From Acidisarcina polymorpha (GTDB lineage Bacteria > Acidobacteriota > Terriglobia > Terriglobales > Acidobacteriaceae), in assembly GCF_003330725.1 (NCBI RefSeq), contig NZ_CP030840.1, positions 930,001 through 994,000 of the forward strand: a DNA stretch of 64,000 bases, given 5' to 3'. Shown here in pieces: positions 43,961-54,218 of the stretch (within the stretch, counting starts at the first letter, position 1; every line of letters begins with the position of its first letter). The position numbers and the translations under genes are program-made. Under the pieces are notes generated by a model, which searched no databases, had not been told where the DNA came from, and saw nothing but the letters and a program-made list of their open reading frames with translations.

Positions 43961-45979
43961 ATGAACCTCAAACCTGGAATCATTCTCGCCTTCATTCTTT
44001 CGTTCTTCATCATTTCGCCGGTCAGCGCACGCGTCTCTCACGTCGACATTTTCTCTCACTCCGATGTCCTCAGCGGAAGGTCGTTCGGCGACGCAGGGGC
44101 CTATGAGCACATCAGTGGAAGAATCTATTTCTCGCTTCCTATAGCAAATCCACACAATCAGGGAATCGTCGATCTCCACAATGCAATAAATCTTAGAGAT
44201 GGTGAGGTCGAATTCTCGTCCGACTTCGTCGCGATTCGCCCCAAAGACCCCGCCAGGGGCAATGGCTCCATGATTCTTGAACTACCTAACCGCAGCAAAC
44301 GAATCGTCCTTTCTTTTATCGACGGCGGCGATGCAGATGTCGCGGAGGACGCGGGCGACGCATGGTTACTGCGCAACGGCTATACGATCGTAACCTTGGG
44401 GTGGCAATGGGATGTAACCGGTCCTGGCGCACTCCACTTCTACGCCCCGATTGCGAAGGAAAACGGCAAGACCATTTTCGGTCTACTGCGAGGAGATATA
44501 ATGCTTTCAAAGTGGATGCCAGAGATTCCGCTCGGCCATGTCATCCTCGGCAAGATCGGGGGAACCGAATATCCAGTCTCCGCACCCGACGATCCTCGCA
44601 ACTCTCTTACCGTCCGCAACTCGCCCGATGCCAACCGAACTTTGATCCCCCGCTCTCAGTGGAAGTTCGCCCACATAGTCGACAGTAAACTCGTTCCTAG
44701 CGATCAGTTCATTCACCTCAACGGTGGCTTCCAACCTGGCAAGATCTACGAATATGTCTATGTTGCCGCCGATCCGGTGGTAGCTGGAGGTGCCTTCGCC
44801 GCCGTACGCGACTTCGCCTCCTACGCAAAGCACTCTCCTAACACAATCGTTCCGGTCCAGCGTGTTTTTGGGCAAGGCATCTCGCAGACCGGCCGATTTC
44901 TGCGCGACTTTCTTTATCAGGGCTTCAATGCTGACGAAGACGGTAAGATGGCCCTCGACGGAGTCCTTGCGCACGTCGCCGGAGCCGGCCGAGGCAGTTT
45001 TAATTACCGTTTCGCTCAGCCATCGCGGGATGCGCAACCGACCTCCTCCGTCTTCTTCCCAACCGATATCTTCCCCTTCACCGATCTACCAGAGCGCGAT
45101 CCGGTCACAAAAGAGGTGGGTGGCCTGCTTGACCGCGCCACAGCCGAAAACGTCGTGCCGCGCATTTTTTTTACCAACACGTCTTTCGAATACTGGGGCC
45201 GTGCCGCGGCGTTGATCCACGTCAGCGCCGATGGCAAACACGATGCGCCGATAGCAAACAGTGTTCGAATCTATCACTTCACCGGCCTACAGCATTTCCC
45301 TGCTCCATTTCCTCCGGTGAGAGGGAAAGACGATCTTCTCGGACAGGAGCCGCAATCGCCGCTCTCACATAGATATCTGATGCGCGCCATGATTGCTAAC
45401 ATGGACGCATGGGTGCGAAATAGTAAGCCTCCGCCGGTCAGCAGTTATCCCCTGATTGCCGACGAAAATCTTGTGCCTTTGCAAAAATACGCTTTCCCTG
45501 CAATTCGCGGCCTGAATCGTCCGCACGACGCAAATGAGGTTTGGCGCCTCGACTTTGGCCCGAACTGGCGCAACGGTATCCTGAGTGTCCAGCCGCCCAG
45601 CGTCGGAAAGGTTTACCCCGTTCTTGTACCCCAGGTCGATATCGATGGAAATGAACGTGACGGCGTCCATTTACCAGAGATTACCGTCCCGCTCGCAACC
45701 TATACAGGATGGAACCTTCGCGATCCTTCCATCGGCGCATCCGATCAGCGTGTGGCCTTTGAAGCTTCGTACATTCCGTTCGCTAAGACCGCCGCCGAAC
45801 GTGAAAAGACGGGCGATCGCCGCAAGTCCATCGCAGAACGCTATGCAAATCACGAAGATTACACCGTCCGGTACCAAAGGGCCGTGGATGAGCTCATAAA
45901 AGAGAATTGGATCTTGCCCGAAGATCGTGCCGCACTGCTACTTCGCGGTGAGCAAGAATGGAGCGAAGCTGTAAACTAA
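43961..45979 (+). CDS. Secreted alpha/beta-hydrolase-domain protein (Abhydrolase_10-like)
   Basis: 672 residues. A signal peptide (residues 1-23, ending SPVSA) is followed by the family pattern: SHVDIFSHSDVLSGRSFGDA, the nucleophile elbow FGQGISQTGRFLRDFL, and a C-terminal region ending with RYANHEDYTVRYQRAVDEL. The Ser in GISQTGR is the probable nucleophile. The family is widespread in Acidobacteriota and Proteobacteria, with no known substrate. Intact in a region of broken genes. Confidence 0.8.
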   Translation: MNLKPGIILAFILSFFIISPVSARVSHVDIFSHSDVLSGRSFGDAGAYEHISGRIYFSLPIANPHNQGIVDLHNAINLRDGEVEFSSDFVAIRPKDPARGNGSMILELPNRSKRIVLSFIDGGDADVAEDAGDAWLLRNGYTIVTLGWQWDVTGPGALHFYAPIAKENGKTIFGLLRGDIMLSKWMPEIPLGHVILGKIGGTEYPVSAPDDPRNSLTVRNSPDANRTLIPRSQWKFAHIVDSKLVPSDQFIHLNGGFQPGKIYEYVYVAADPVVAGGAFAAVRDFASYAKHSPNTIVPVQRVFGQGISQTGRFLRDFLYQGFNADEDGKMALDGVLAHVAGAGRGSFNYRFAQPSRDAQPTSSVFFPTDIFPFTDLPERDPVTKEVGGLLDRATAENVVPRIFFTNTSFEYWGRAAALIHVSADGKHDAPIANSVRIYHFTGLQHFPAPFPPVRGKDDLLGQEPQSPLSHRYLMRAMIANMDAWVRNSKPPPVSSYPLIADENLVPLQKYAFPAIRGLNRPHDANEVWRLDFGPNWRNGILSVQPPSVGKVYPVLVPQVDIDGNERDGVHLPEITVPLATYTGWNLRDPSIGASDQRVAFEASYIPFAKTAAEREKTGDRRKSIAERYANHEDYTVRYQRAVDELIKENWILPEDRAALLLRGEQEWSEAVN

Positions 45980-46044
45980 TGTCTTATTCTTACTGTTGCC
46001 ATTGTTTGAGTAAATCAAATATTGCGATGATCCCGGACAATCTG

Positions 46045-47900
46045 TCATGCCGGATGCTGATTGCAGGTGAGCAGCTCCGGTTTCCAGTAGTTTGAGCTAT
46101 TAAAGAGACCTATTCGGGCATGCAGCACGGTAGAGTCATTCTTGCCAAATGCCCACGCAAGCCCCAACCGCGGAGCGAAGTTCAGAAAATTGCTCGGCGA
46201 GGTTTGAAACTGATACCGCAGGCCTGTGGTGAGCGTCAGACGTGGAGTCAACTTGATGGCATCTTCGGCAAACAGCGAGACTTTGCACTGATTGAACGCG
46301 ACCAGAGGGTTTCCGGTCGTGATCTGAAATGTTGTAGGGATACCTGCTGCAAGATTTAGATTCGCGCGCCGATATTGTTCGAGCGCAGTAATGTTCGTGA
46401 TCTGTGAGAGAGGCTGGTCGCTAGAATCAAGCACGGGAGCGCTTCCGCCGCCGAAGACAAATGCTCCGTTGAAGGTATCCGGGTCAATTTCATGAACATA
46501 ATATGCCAATGATTGAACTCCGAATTTCATGGTGTGTTTGCCGCGGTCAAAGAGCAGATTGTCATCAATTTCTAAATCGCGCTCATGATTGTTAAGACCC
46601 TGCGCCGTAGAGCCACCTCCCAAAAAAAAGCCGGCGACCTGAAGCTGCGGAGCGGTGGAGAGCGGAGTCTGTTCTGTGTCTTTCCAGGAATAACCAATGC
46701 GGGCTGAGTGTCAGGATATTTGAAATCCGTAGATCATATTCGCTCACGCGGCTATTGAACCCAGCCTCAGCGAGAGTGAGGCCGCCAATTCCCTGATTGC
46801 CCAGATTATTCACGTTTGCCGAAAAGGAAATATTGACCGACTCGCTCGGGCTGATCTGTCCGTCTCCCCTTGCAGAAGCGATCCATAGACGCTGCGGCGC
46901 CGCTACCGCCTGGTGAAGCGCTTCCTGATTATTGTTAGCACCGAGCGCGATTGCGTTTACTACATTGAACTCATCGATATCGCGTTTTTCCAAAGACAGA
47001 TTGAAGCCGCTCTTCTTCTTGATAATTGGACCGCCGAAGCTGAAGCCATAACGACGATTTCCCGCCGGAGTCGCCGTCAGAGAGAAAGGATCGGTGGCGT
47101 TAAAGCTTCTGTCGCCATCTGTGTAAAACACGGACCCATGCAGGTCGCCCAGCCCAGGCTTGGTTGTGATATCGATATGAGCTCCCTCAAAGGGCGGGAA
47201 TTCGTATTCGGGTGAAAATAGGTCCGGGTTTAGGTTGACAGAAGCGATGGAGTCTTTTGGAGACAGAGCACTGCCGTTCTGGAAACCGTCCACTGTAATA
47301 GTGGCATTGGCGGCACCCCCGCCGGCCATTGCGGCGAGTGCTTGAAGCTCACGAGTAAGATCGTCCGGATCATCTGCAAGCTGTTGTACCTGCTTGGCAT
47401 TCAATGTCTGGCTGCCCGGTACGGTACCCTCGGGGCTGAGGTCAGCAGCGACTTCGACATCTGTATCAACAGGCGGAAGAGCGAGTTGAACGGTAATAAT
47501 GGTGCTGCCAGCTCCGATGCTCTTGGCATGCACTGACGAGGGAGAAACCTTCAGCTTGTACGGTCAAATCGGTCTCTCTACTAGGGATGCAGGGAAGGAC
47601 GAAATGACCTTTGAAATCAGTCTGTGTACTTGAGCTATCAGTTGCTGTGACTTGTGCTCCTTGGATCAATAGACTGTTTGGGTCAATAACATTGCCTTCG
47701 ATGCGGAACCCTGTTGGGCACGATTGCCCGAATGTTGCGAGAGAGCAAGAAAAAAAGCAACTGCTGTTACGGACATCCTTAATAACATCTTCTGTTTGGA
47801 AACCCCTCTTCAACAATGAACAAGGAAGGAACGAGGAAGACAATCGAGTACACTCGTGTTCGATCTTTCTTCTATCTCGAGGCGAGGCGAGGCCGGTTAT
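46045..47900 (-). pseudogene. Oar-type TonB-dependent receptor, decayed and truncated
   Basis: Starts with a signal-like stretch and a carboxypeptidase-regulatory domain (IEGNVIDPNSLLIQGAQVTA), then a frameshift near 47530; next the plug and early barrel (ITVDGFQNGSALSPKDSIA, EGAHIDITTKPG, RRYGFSFGGPIIKKKSGF), a second frameshift near 46650, then GKHTMKFGVQSLAYYVHEID and PRLGLAWAFGKNDSTVLHAR, stopping at 46045. Normal members have about 1,000 residues and end in a barrel strand, so the C-terminal third is lost as well. Confidence 0.85.
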
Positions 47901-48184
47901 TTTGTCATCGCAACCACGATGTCGTGCTTCCACAAAATTTGTGCCCATTTTTCTCTGAATTCCTTGTCAAAGTGCTAGATACACAAGATCCGCGATCTAT
48001 TCCCGGAGTTTCGCAATAAACTTGTCACTGTGGTTTCTTGCACCACAACTTATAAGGGGCTTATGGATTCGTGAAATCAATCGATGAAGCGCCTCTAGGC
48101 GGTATCCACATATAAGCTTTGCTGCCTACTCTAAGTTTGTTGAACTTGAATTTTGGAGAGTCAATATGAATTGAATGATGGGAA

Positions 48185-48765
48185 ATGGAGCCAATCAAAG
48201 GTCCGCTTCCGGGGCGACTGGAACATGTAAGCCGAACCTCAACGGACAATCGTCAGTTCGTCGACGGGGTGTTGTGGGTTCTGCGATCCGGGCCTCACTG
48301 GCAGGACCTTCCGGAGTGTACGGCACGTACAAAAGCGTTCATGCGCGGTTTATGCGCTGGGCGCGTGGTGGCGCGTGGGAGCGGATCTTCGCCGACCCAG
48401 TGGCAGACAAGAAACACTTCTATCTCACGTTGGACTCGACGATCGTGCGGGCTCACCAGCAGGCGGCTGCAGGCCCCAACAACGGGCTCCGAAGACTAGG
48501 CCGTGGGGCGTTCTCGAGGTGGACTGGGCACCAAAATCCATCTGCTGGTCAATGAAAATGGCTTGCCGGGGGCTTTCCGCATCACGCCCGGAGCTGCCGA
48601 ATACGCCGAGGACGTACGCCTGCTGGACGGCCCCCATGACGAAGTCGTAATCGCGGATAAAGGCTACGACTCGGCCGAGATCATCGCCAAGGTCCACGGC
48701 CTGGGTGCGGTGGCCGTCATTCCGTCACGACGGCACTGGAAACAGGCTCGGACGTATGAGTGAAC
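48185..48765 (+). pseudogene. IS5-family transposase remnant
   Basis: Fragments in three frames: NRQFVDGVLWVLRSGPHWQD, then YKSVHARFMRWARGGAWERI with HFYLTLDSTIVRAHQQAAAG (first Asp), then RGGLGTKIHLLVNENGLP and EVVIADKGYDSAEIIAKV (second Asp). It ends at IPSRRHWKQARTYE without the Glu-containing part. At least two frameshifts and a lost 3' end. Confidence 0.85.
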
Positions 48766-48789
48766 CCTAAAGGGTCGCGGCAATAGCCG

Positions 48790-48850
48790 TACCAGCAATC
48801 TTTGCTGGTATCTCACCTGACTGGGCGGCTGGCCATGCCAGTACAGGTGA
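48790..48850 (+). other. Two neighbouring hairpins upstream of the DUF1330 gene
   Basis: TACCAGCAA (48790-48798) pairs with TTGCTGGTA (48802-48810) around a 3-nt loop. Next, TCACCTG (48813-48819) pairs with CAGGTGA (48844-48850), enclosing CTGGC/GCCAG (48829-48841) with a CAT loop. They end 40 bp before the gene's ATG and would lie in its leader. Confidence 0.55.
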
Positions 48851-48890
48851 ATCGGACTTCACTTTCCCCAACCACCAAAGGAGTAACAAT

Positions 48891-49241
48891 ATGAAGACCT
48901 AACTGATCAACCATCTACGCATCTCGGACGATTTACCGAACAGTCAGGCCTTGGACTATTTGGAACGAGTGGAGGCAACTGTGGCCCCGTTTGGAGGAAA
49001 GTGGCTCGCGCTCGGACCAGCGGATGTTATCGAGGGCACTTGGCCGGGCGCTGTAGTACTGTTGGAGTTTCCGGATCGCAAATCGGCCACCGACTGGTAT
49101 CACTCTTCGGAGTACCAGGCCATCTTGCCACTCCGGACAAAGAACTCTATTTCCGATATCGTCTTCATCGATCATCTTCCCGAGGGCTTCACAGTTAAGA
49201 GCTATGCTGAAGGCGTTCGTCGTTCGATCTCGGCGAAGTAG
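48891..49241 (+). pseudogene. DUF1330 protein with a stop at codon 4
   Basis: AAAGGAG precedes ATG 48891, which reads Met-Lys-Thr-TAA and then an intact frame: LINHLRISDDLPNSQALDYL, GGKWLALGPADVIEGTWPGA, WYHSSEYQAILPLRTKNSIS. Family members read MKTYLINHL, so codon 4 has changed from TAC/TAT to TAA. The rest is uninterrupted to 49241, so decay is recent, or restart from a later codon might still give protein. Confidence 0.85.
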
Positions 49242-49262
49242 TCCTTCTGAAGTAGTCCTTCT
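49235..49262 (+). repeat. Two tandem 14-bp repeats over the DUF1330 stop codon
   Basis: GAAGTAGTCCTTCT at 49235-49248 and 49249-49262; the gene's TAG stop is inside the first copy. Confidence 0.9.
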
Positions 49263-49294
49263 TGGTCTGAGGACGAGCTGTTCTTGGTCTCCAT

Positions 49295-49336
49295 CGAAAT
49301 CATTGAAGGGACATTATCGTCCCTTCAATGATTTCG
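49295..49336 (+). other. 18-bp perfect inverted repeat (possible bidirectional terminator)
   Basis: CGAAATCATTGAAGGGAC (49295-49312) and its exact complement (49319-49336) flank a six-base spacer. It lies 54 bp after the DUF1330 stop. No T-run follows, so a Rho-independent terminator is uncertain; it is the longest perfect palindrome I found in the window. Confidence 0.6.
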
Positions 49337-49553
49337 TAACCACTTTTATAGAAGAACTCCTAACGTGCACGACCAATTCGCCACTGCATCACTTCGATAT
49401 TTTTCTTCTAACAAAAATGCGGAACCTTTTCCGTCATAATTTGATGCTGGCATTGTGCTCATAACAACCCACACAAAAAGCGCGGCATTGCGACCAGTGC
49501 GCAAATTTTTCCCGTGTAACTATTGTCGTCTGAATTTAGAAGGGAACTCCTCT

Positions 49554-50219
49554 GCTGCAATTGGTCGTGACCGATCTTAAGAAGACGAACTTGGCGCTGG
49601 ACCGCGGCACGGTGGTGGACGCTCACACTAAAAACGGCTTTACGGCGCTGGCCGTAGCTGCGAACTATCGCGGGACAACCGAGGTGGTGCGAATGCTTCT
49701 CGATCATGGCGCGACGGTAGAGCGCTGAGCGACCGAGACGCATATTCCTTTTCCGCTATTCCTTGCTGCAGGCACCGGCGAAGTCGAAAAGGCCCAGTTG
49801 CTGGCCATCCACGGTGATAGAGTTAACGAGAAGTGAACATGCGATGGTAGAAGTTATTCGCCGTTGATAAATGCTATCGACATGGGCGATGCGCCGATGG
49901 TGCGGTCTCTGATTGACTTAGGCGCGTATATACGCGAGCGTGATACGCGCGGGTCGACTCCGCTAACGCGGGCAGTTCTTTCGAAATATAAGGATGTCGT
50001 GGCTGTGCTGATTGCCAAGGGAGCGGATGTGAATGCCCTTAACGGAATTGGACTTACGCCTCTTCACTAGCTTCGATGATGGATTATGGAAATACGGCGA
50101 TGGTGCAGCAGCTACTCGCAGCTGGTGCGAAGCGCGACTTCAAGGATCCTGAAGGACATATTCCGTTGCAGATAGCGGAGAAGTTTCATTACGAGCAGTT
50201 AGCCACTGCTCTGCGTTGA
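49554..50219 (+). pseudogene. Ankyrin-repeat gene, degraded
   Basis: Pieces in several frames: NGFTALAVAANYRGTTEVVR and MLLDHGATVE, then FPLFLAAGTGEVEKAQLL, then MGDAPMVRSLIDLGAYIRER with STPLTRAVLSKYKDVVAVLI, KGADVNALNGIGLTPLH and finally YGNTAMVQQLLAAGAKRDFK. Multiple stops and shifts divide them. The order of ankyrin repeats is kept. It is a different protein from the split ankyrin gene at 34 kb. Confidence 0.75.
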
Positions 50220-51367
50220 GATTGGCTACTCTTCTTTTGTAGAGGAACTCGCTGGTGAAGATAATCCGAGCGCCAGTGGAAATTGATTATAAGAATCGTA
50301 GTTTAAACTTAATCACCGCGAATTGATCAATGGTGGATTCCTGCACCGCAGACGCCGGTTCGCGGAGCTCCTAGCTAGGCAGTTGTGAGTCTCCAACGGG
50401 GAATATAGGTGCGCGTGGCAGTCTCCACCGGATAAAGCGTACCAAGCCTGCACATCTTCTACTCGCTGACACCAGGAATTAGGCGCCTGCCTCCCCAATG
50501 AGCGCCAAATCTCTAGTACCGTATCTGCAGTAAGCTGTTGGCGCGGCGGTAAAAGAATGGGGATTGAATACTACTCGCGTGGGCTGTCACGGCTGATTGG
50601 GCATGAACTCGGATAGGGCTGACCTGAGTAGGTTGGTTCAGGAGGGTGCATTGGCCGGCTGCGATAGATCTCGCGGCTACGCGGAGCCCATTCGAGGCGT
50701 GAGGTCCGGGTGGGCTGAGCGAATTCGCCCGGCGCGGTGCCGCGTTGGTAATCGTCGTCCTCAGGATAAGTCGAAGTGCGCGCAGGCGAGCGGTGTGCCG
50801 GCTTCCCAAACTCGCTGAAGCTCGCCGAAAAAGCAGTGATCTCAGAGGAGCCGTCTTTCTGTCTTGCTCGAGGGGTTGTGGCCTAAACCGAATGTGGCGC
50901 ACCCCGGCTCCAGCACCACACGCGGTAGCGCAGCGGAGCAGGACCGGTCTGCAAATTGTTCTGGTGGAACTATCGGAAGGAGTCTTCGTCGATCACCTCA
51001 TCCCACACGTAGTTGTAGTAAGCCTATGAGTAAACGGTAAGACGATTGAGGGAACTGTGTAAGTGCGTGTCGACGGGATGCTCTTTTGCGCGGTAACGGT
51101 CATTATCGAGCAGGATAACGCGATCGAGATCGATGGTATCCCAATTGCCCTTGTACGTACGTGCGGTTCGTCGTGTTAAGCACGGCGCGAGTATGCCTCC
51201 CACGTCTTGCGGACGTTCAGGTTGGTGGTGAAGATTAAAGACCGCAAAGAGACAGCGGGAGTTCGTAGACATCTTCGTTTTCCCTCGCGCCGGGTTTCTA
51301 GCTCGCGATATAGTCAGGAGGTGAGCTGTCAGCGATTTGTGCATTAGTGAGCTGATCCTGCCCTTTC
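50220..51367. other. No supported gene
   Basis: 1,148 bp without a recognisable gene. A minus-strand frame at 51024-51386 (NWDTIDLDRVILLDNDRYRA) is readable but matches nothing I know and has no ribosome site. Likely debris or a worn gene. Confidence 0.45.
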
Positions 51368-52687
51368 TCAGCTGGGCGCCGGGCACACACGTGAGGGATC
51401 CAGAAGACGGTTCTCCATGGCGTGTTCGAAGGCACGCTCGATCGTTTCGGCGGCGATGTCGAGCCCGTGACGCTTTGCAATCAAGCGCATGAAGTACTGT
51501 GCTTTTTCGCGATAGGCGGGCGTGTCCAAGAGTTTGCGGATCAACGCGTGGAGCCCATCGACGGTCAGGTTGTCGACTTCAAGAACCTCCCCTACTCCGT
51601 GATAGGCGATGCGGATGGCTACCCCGAATTGATCATAGCCGATGGGGATGGCCACCATGGGTACGCCAAGCGCGAGCGATTCAAGTGCGGTGTTGAGTCC
51701 GGCGTGCGTGATGCAGAGCGCGGACCGCTCAAGGAGCTCTAGCTGAGGTGCTGTGTCCACGACGATGACGTTGGGCGGGATAGAGCCGAGCTCGTGGAGT
51801 TCGATATTGTTTCCCTTGGCGAGAACCACCTGGATTTCGGAAATTGGTCCCACTGCGGCAAGGATGGTTTCGTAGATACTCACCATGCCATTAACCAAGG
51901 TCCCCAGCGATGCGTAGACAAGGGGCCTGCCATCGAGCTTCTCCCAGGGAAACGGGACGATCTCACGTCCTGCTACGTCGAAGAAGGGCCCTGCATAATG
52001 GAAATTCGAAGGCCACGGAATCCCGGGCAAGTCAAACTCCTTAGGTGTTTGCGACACAACAGCTGCAGCTTTTCTCGAGATGGTTTCAGAGGGAACACTC
52101 CACTCGAATTTCAGGCCTGCCCTCTCAGCGTATTCTGCGGCAAGATCCTGCACGATCCCGAAAAACGCGTTTTTGCTCTTTTTGAGTTCCTCGATATTGC
52201 GCGTGCGGGCATCGGAGGTATCCTCATATCGCCCTGACACAACAGAAGGAAGCGTGGTGCCCGAAAAATCGATGTTTAAAATAGCCCAGACGTGTGCATA
52301 CGGGATGCCCAAACTTATGGGGACGACTTCTAGGTACATATGGATAGTGTCGAGTACCAGCGCCTCAACGCCAGTTTCGGCGATTACGCGTGGCAAGTGC
52401 TGGGACGCCAACTGGAACATCGCTCTGCCCGCCCCCTGAATGGTCCAACGGGTTGTTTCCATGCCGTGGAGCTTTGCAGCCGGAGCCAGAATACCGGCGG
52501 ATGATCCAACCGGCAGCTCCTCTTCACAGTAGGAAACAAAATTCAGGCCGGCAGAGAGTACGTAGGGGCCCACATCCGGAACCCCAATAAAGACGATGTC
52601 GTGTCCTCGCGACTGCAATTTGCGGGCCAGCGCAATCATCGGATTAATGTGACCAGTGAGCGGCATACTGATAAAACCAATTTTCAT
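51368..52687 (-). CDS. GT1-family glycosyltransferase (UGT/MGT-like)
   Basis: 439 residues beginning MKIGFISMPLTGHINPMIAL, the acceptor-side loop with the catalytic His (HIN) of UGT-like enzymes. The C-terminal domain has PLVYASLGTLVNGMVS and the donor-binding block CITHAGLNTALESLALGVPM. These transfer glucose or related sugars from UDP-sugars to small lipophilic acceptors (macrolides, carotenoids, phenolics). AGGAG precedes the ATG. It stands alone among broken genes and is intact. Confidence 0.9.
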   Translation of the reverse strand: MKIGFISMPLTGHINPMIALARKLQSRGHDIVFIGVPDVGPYVLSAGLNFVSYCEEELPVGSSAGILAPAAKLHGMETTRWTIQGAGRAMFQLASQHLPRVIAETGVEALVLDTIHMYLEVVPISLGIPYAHVWAILNIDFSGTTLPSVVSGRYEDTSDARTRNIEELKKSKNAFFGIVQDLAAEYAERAGLKFEWSVPSETISRKAAAVVSQTPKEFDLPGIPWPSNFHYAGPFFDVAGREIVPFPWEKLDGRPLVYASLGTLVNGMVSIYETILAAVGPISEIQVVLAKGNNIELHELGSIPPNVIVVDTAPQLELLERSALCITHAGLNTALESLALGVPMVAIPIGYDQFGVAIRIAYHGVGEVLEVDNLTVDGLHALIRKLLDTPAYREKAQYFMRLIAKRHGLDIAAETIERAFEHAMENRLLDPSRVCPAPS

Positions 52688-53247
52688 TTAGGAGCTCTCC
52701 TTTTTTCTGTGCCTCGCATACGTGGAACCGACCCTTGTCCTACCAGCAAACGCGTCTTCCATCTATTACACAAAACGCGGGAAGTAGAAGTCTATTCCCA
52801 GTTTTTCACTTTATTGGTGATGACAGACTTTGCCGCGAAAGCGTCTCAGCAAGAAGCACTTTGTGATTTTCAAGATTCTGCTTGTAGGCAGAGATAATTC
52901 CCCGTGTTGAGTGCAGAGGGCATGGCCCAGAAGAACCTAACTCATTTTTGTACGCAGATCAGTTCATGAGACGGCACACCTCCTGCGCGCTTTGTTTCGC
53001 CTTCGCCCTGGGCATCATGACAAAAACTTCAATCCTTCAAAATGTGCGTCATTCGAAAGCGCTCGACACTTTGCGGAAAACGATCGATAAGAATTTATTC
53101 AACCCGACATTTCTCGGCGCGAATTGGGCCCGCGTTCTCAATAGATAGAATTCATTTGACATACCTAAGGCACGATGCGCACTCGAAAAGATAGTAAACA
53201 AAATGCTTAGTGAGCTTTCGATGTCTCCATTGCATTTCCATCCCTAA
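52688..53247. other. No supported gene
   Basis: 560 bp. A short frame (52948-53148; KTSILQNVRHSKALDTLRKT) has no known family. The right end passes into the reverse-transcriptase scrap at 53248. Confidence 0.45.
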
Positions 53248-53328
53248 TGACGGCCTTCGATAAAGCTCAGGGTGAACCATTCCGACTCCCGTATGCCGAT
53301 GACTTCATCATCACCGGATGCTCGAAAG
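53248..53328 (+). pseudogene. Scrap of a group II intron reverse transcriptase
   Basis: The plus strand reads TAFDKAQGEPFRLPYADDFI, ITGCSKG. YADDFIITG is the catalytic motif of group II intron reverse transcriptases. Only about 25 residues remain before the IS6 left end at 53329; no intron RNA domains were found nearby. Confidence 0.7.
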
Positions 53329-54218
53329 GGCTCTGTTGCAAAGTTGTGGTGGCCGCATAAGAATGGGCGGAACGCGAGCGGAGCGGGTCATGTCAGATTT
53401 CAAGTGGCGTCAATTTGAAGGCGAGATCATCCTGTGGGCGGTGCGTTGGTACTGCCGCTATGGCATCAGCTATCGTGATCTCGAGCAGATGATGGGCGAA
53501 CGGGACGTGCTCGTCGATCACTCCACGATCTACCGTTGGGTTCAGAGATACGCGCCGGAGATCGAAAAGCGGCTGCGTGGGCAGTGGCGTCGCCCGCAAT
53601 CGACGAGCTGGCGGGTCGATGAGACTTACGTGAAAGTTCGCGGCGAATGGGCCTATCTGTACCGGGCGCTCGACAAGCATGGAAACACGATCGATTACTA
53701 TCTCTCGCCGACACGGAACGCCAAAGCGGCGAAACGCTTCCTGGGTAAGGCGTTGAATGGTTTGAAGGATTGGGAGAAGCCAGAGGTCATCAATACGGAC
53801 AAAGCACCGACCTATGGAATTGCGATTTCAGAACTGAAGTCCGAAGGCAAATGTCCTGCGGAGACGATGCATCGACAGGTCAAGTATCTGAATAATGTTG
53901 TCGAGGCCGATCATGGCAAGCTGAAGCAACTGATCGGTCCGGTGCGGGGTTTCAAGACGCTGAAGACAGCCTACGCGACCATCAGAGGATTTGAGGTGAT
54001 GCGTGCCCTACGAAAGGGCCAGGCGGCGATCTTCCACCTGACGGGTGGTGTGCGCGGTGAAGCTCGCATCGTCGAACGCGCTTTCGGCATCGGTGCCGGT
54101 CCGCTCGCGGAGGCCCTCGCGGTCATCGGCGAAAGGATCACACTCCAACCTGCTTGACCTCTGGGGTAGCGCAACCCCTTGAGCGCCCCCGTCAAGGCCA
54201 GAAGATTGCAACAGAGCC
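53329..54218 (+). mobile_element. IS6-family insertion sequence, complete
   Basis: 890 bp bounded by GGCTCTGTTGCAA (53329-53341) and its complement TTGCAACAGAGCC (54206-54218), a 13-bp perfect terminal inverted repeat. The eight bases on the two sides (CTCGAAAG left, GTATATCG right) do not match, so there is no target duplication. The transposase is intact. IS6 elements move by replicative cointegration and leave deletions and mixed flanks. Confidence 0.9.
53390..54157 (+). CDS. IS6-family DDE transposase
   Basis: ATG 53390 (MSDFKWRQFEGEIILWAVRW) is preferred over an upstream start because it matches the family start. 255 residues: zinc-finger-free N-terminus, HTH ISYRDLEQMMGER, then the DDE core with D in WRVDETYVKV, D in VINTDKAPTY and E in NNVVEADHGKLKQ. 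Complete. It resembles the IS6100/IS26 type; similarity at this level to Proteobacterial copies suggests recent transfer, which is inferred. Confidence 0.95.
   Translation: MSDFKWRQFEGEIILWAVRWYCRYGISYRDLEQMMGERDVLVDHSTIYRWVQRYAPEIEKRLRGQWRRPQSTSWRVDETYVKVRGEWAYLYRALDKHGNTIDYYLSPTRNAKAAKRFLGKALNGLKDWEKPEVINTDKAPTYGIAISELKSEGKCPAETMHRQVKYLNNVVEADHGKLKQLIGPVRGFKTLKTAYATIRGFEVMRALRKGQAAIFHLTGGVRGEARIVERAFGIGAGPLAEALAVIGERITLQPA

Noticed and set aside
43961-45979. Function such as tannase or feruloyl esterase for the large hydrolase
   Set aside because: Only the general alpha/beta hydrolase elbow is visible; nothing fixes the substrate.
51024-51386. Minus-strand frame of 120 residues
   Set aside because: Readable, but no family recognised, no ribosome site, overlaps the end of the glycosyltransferase.
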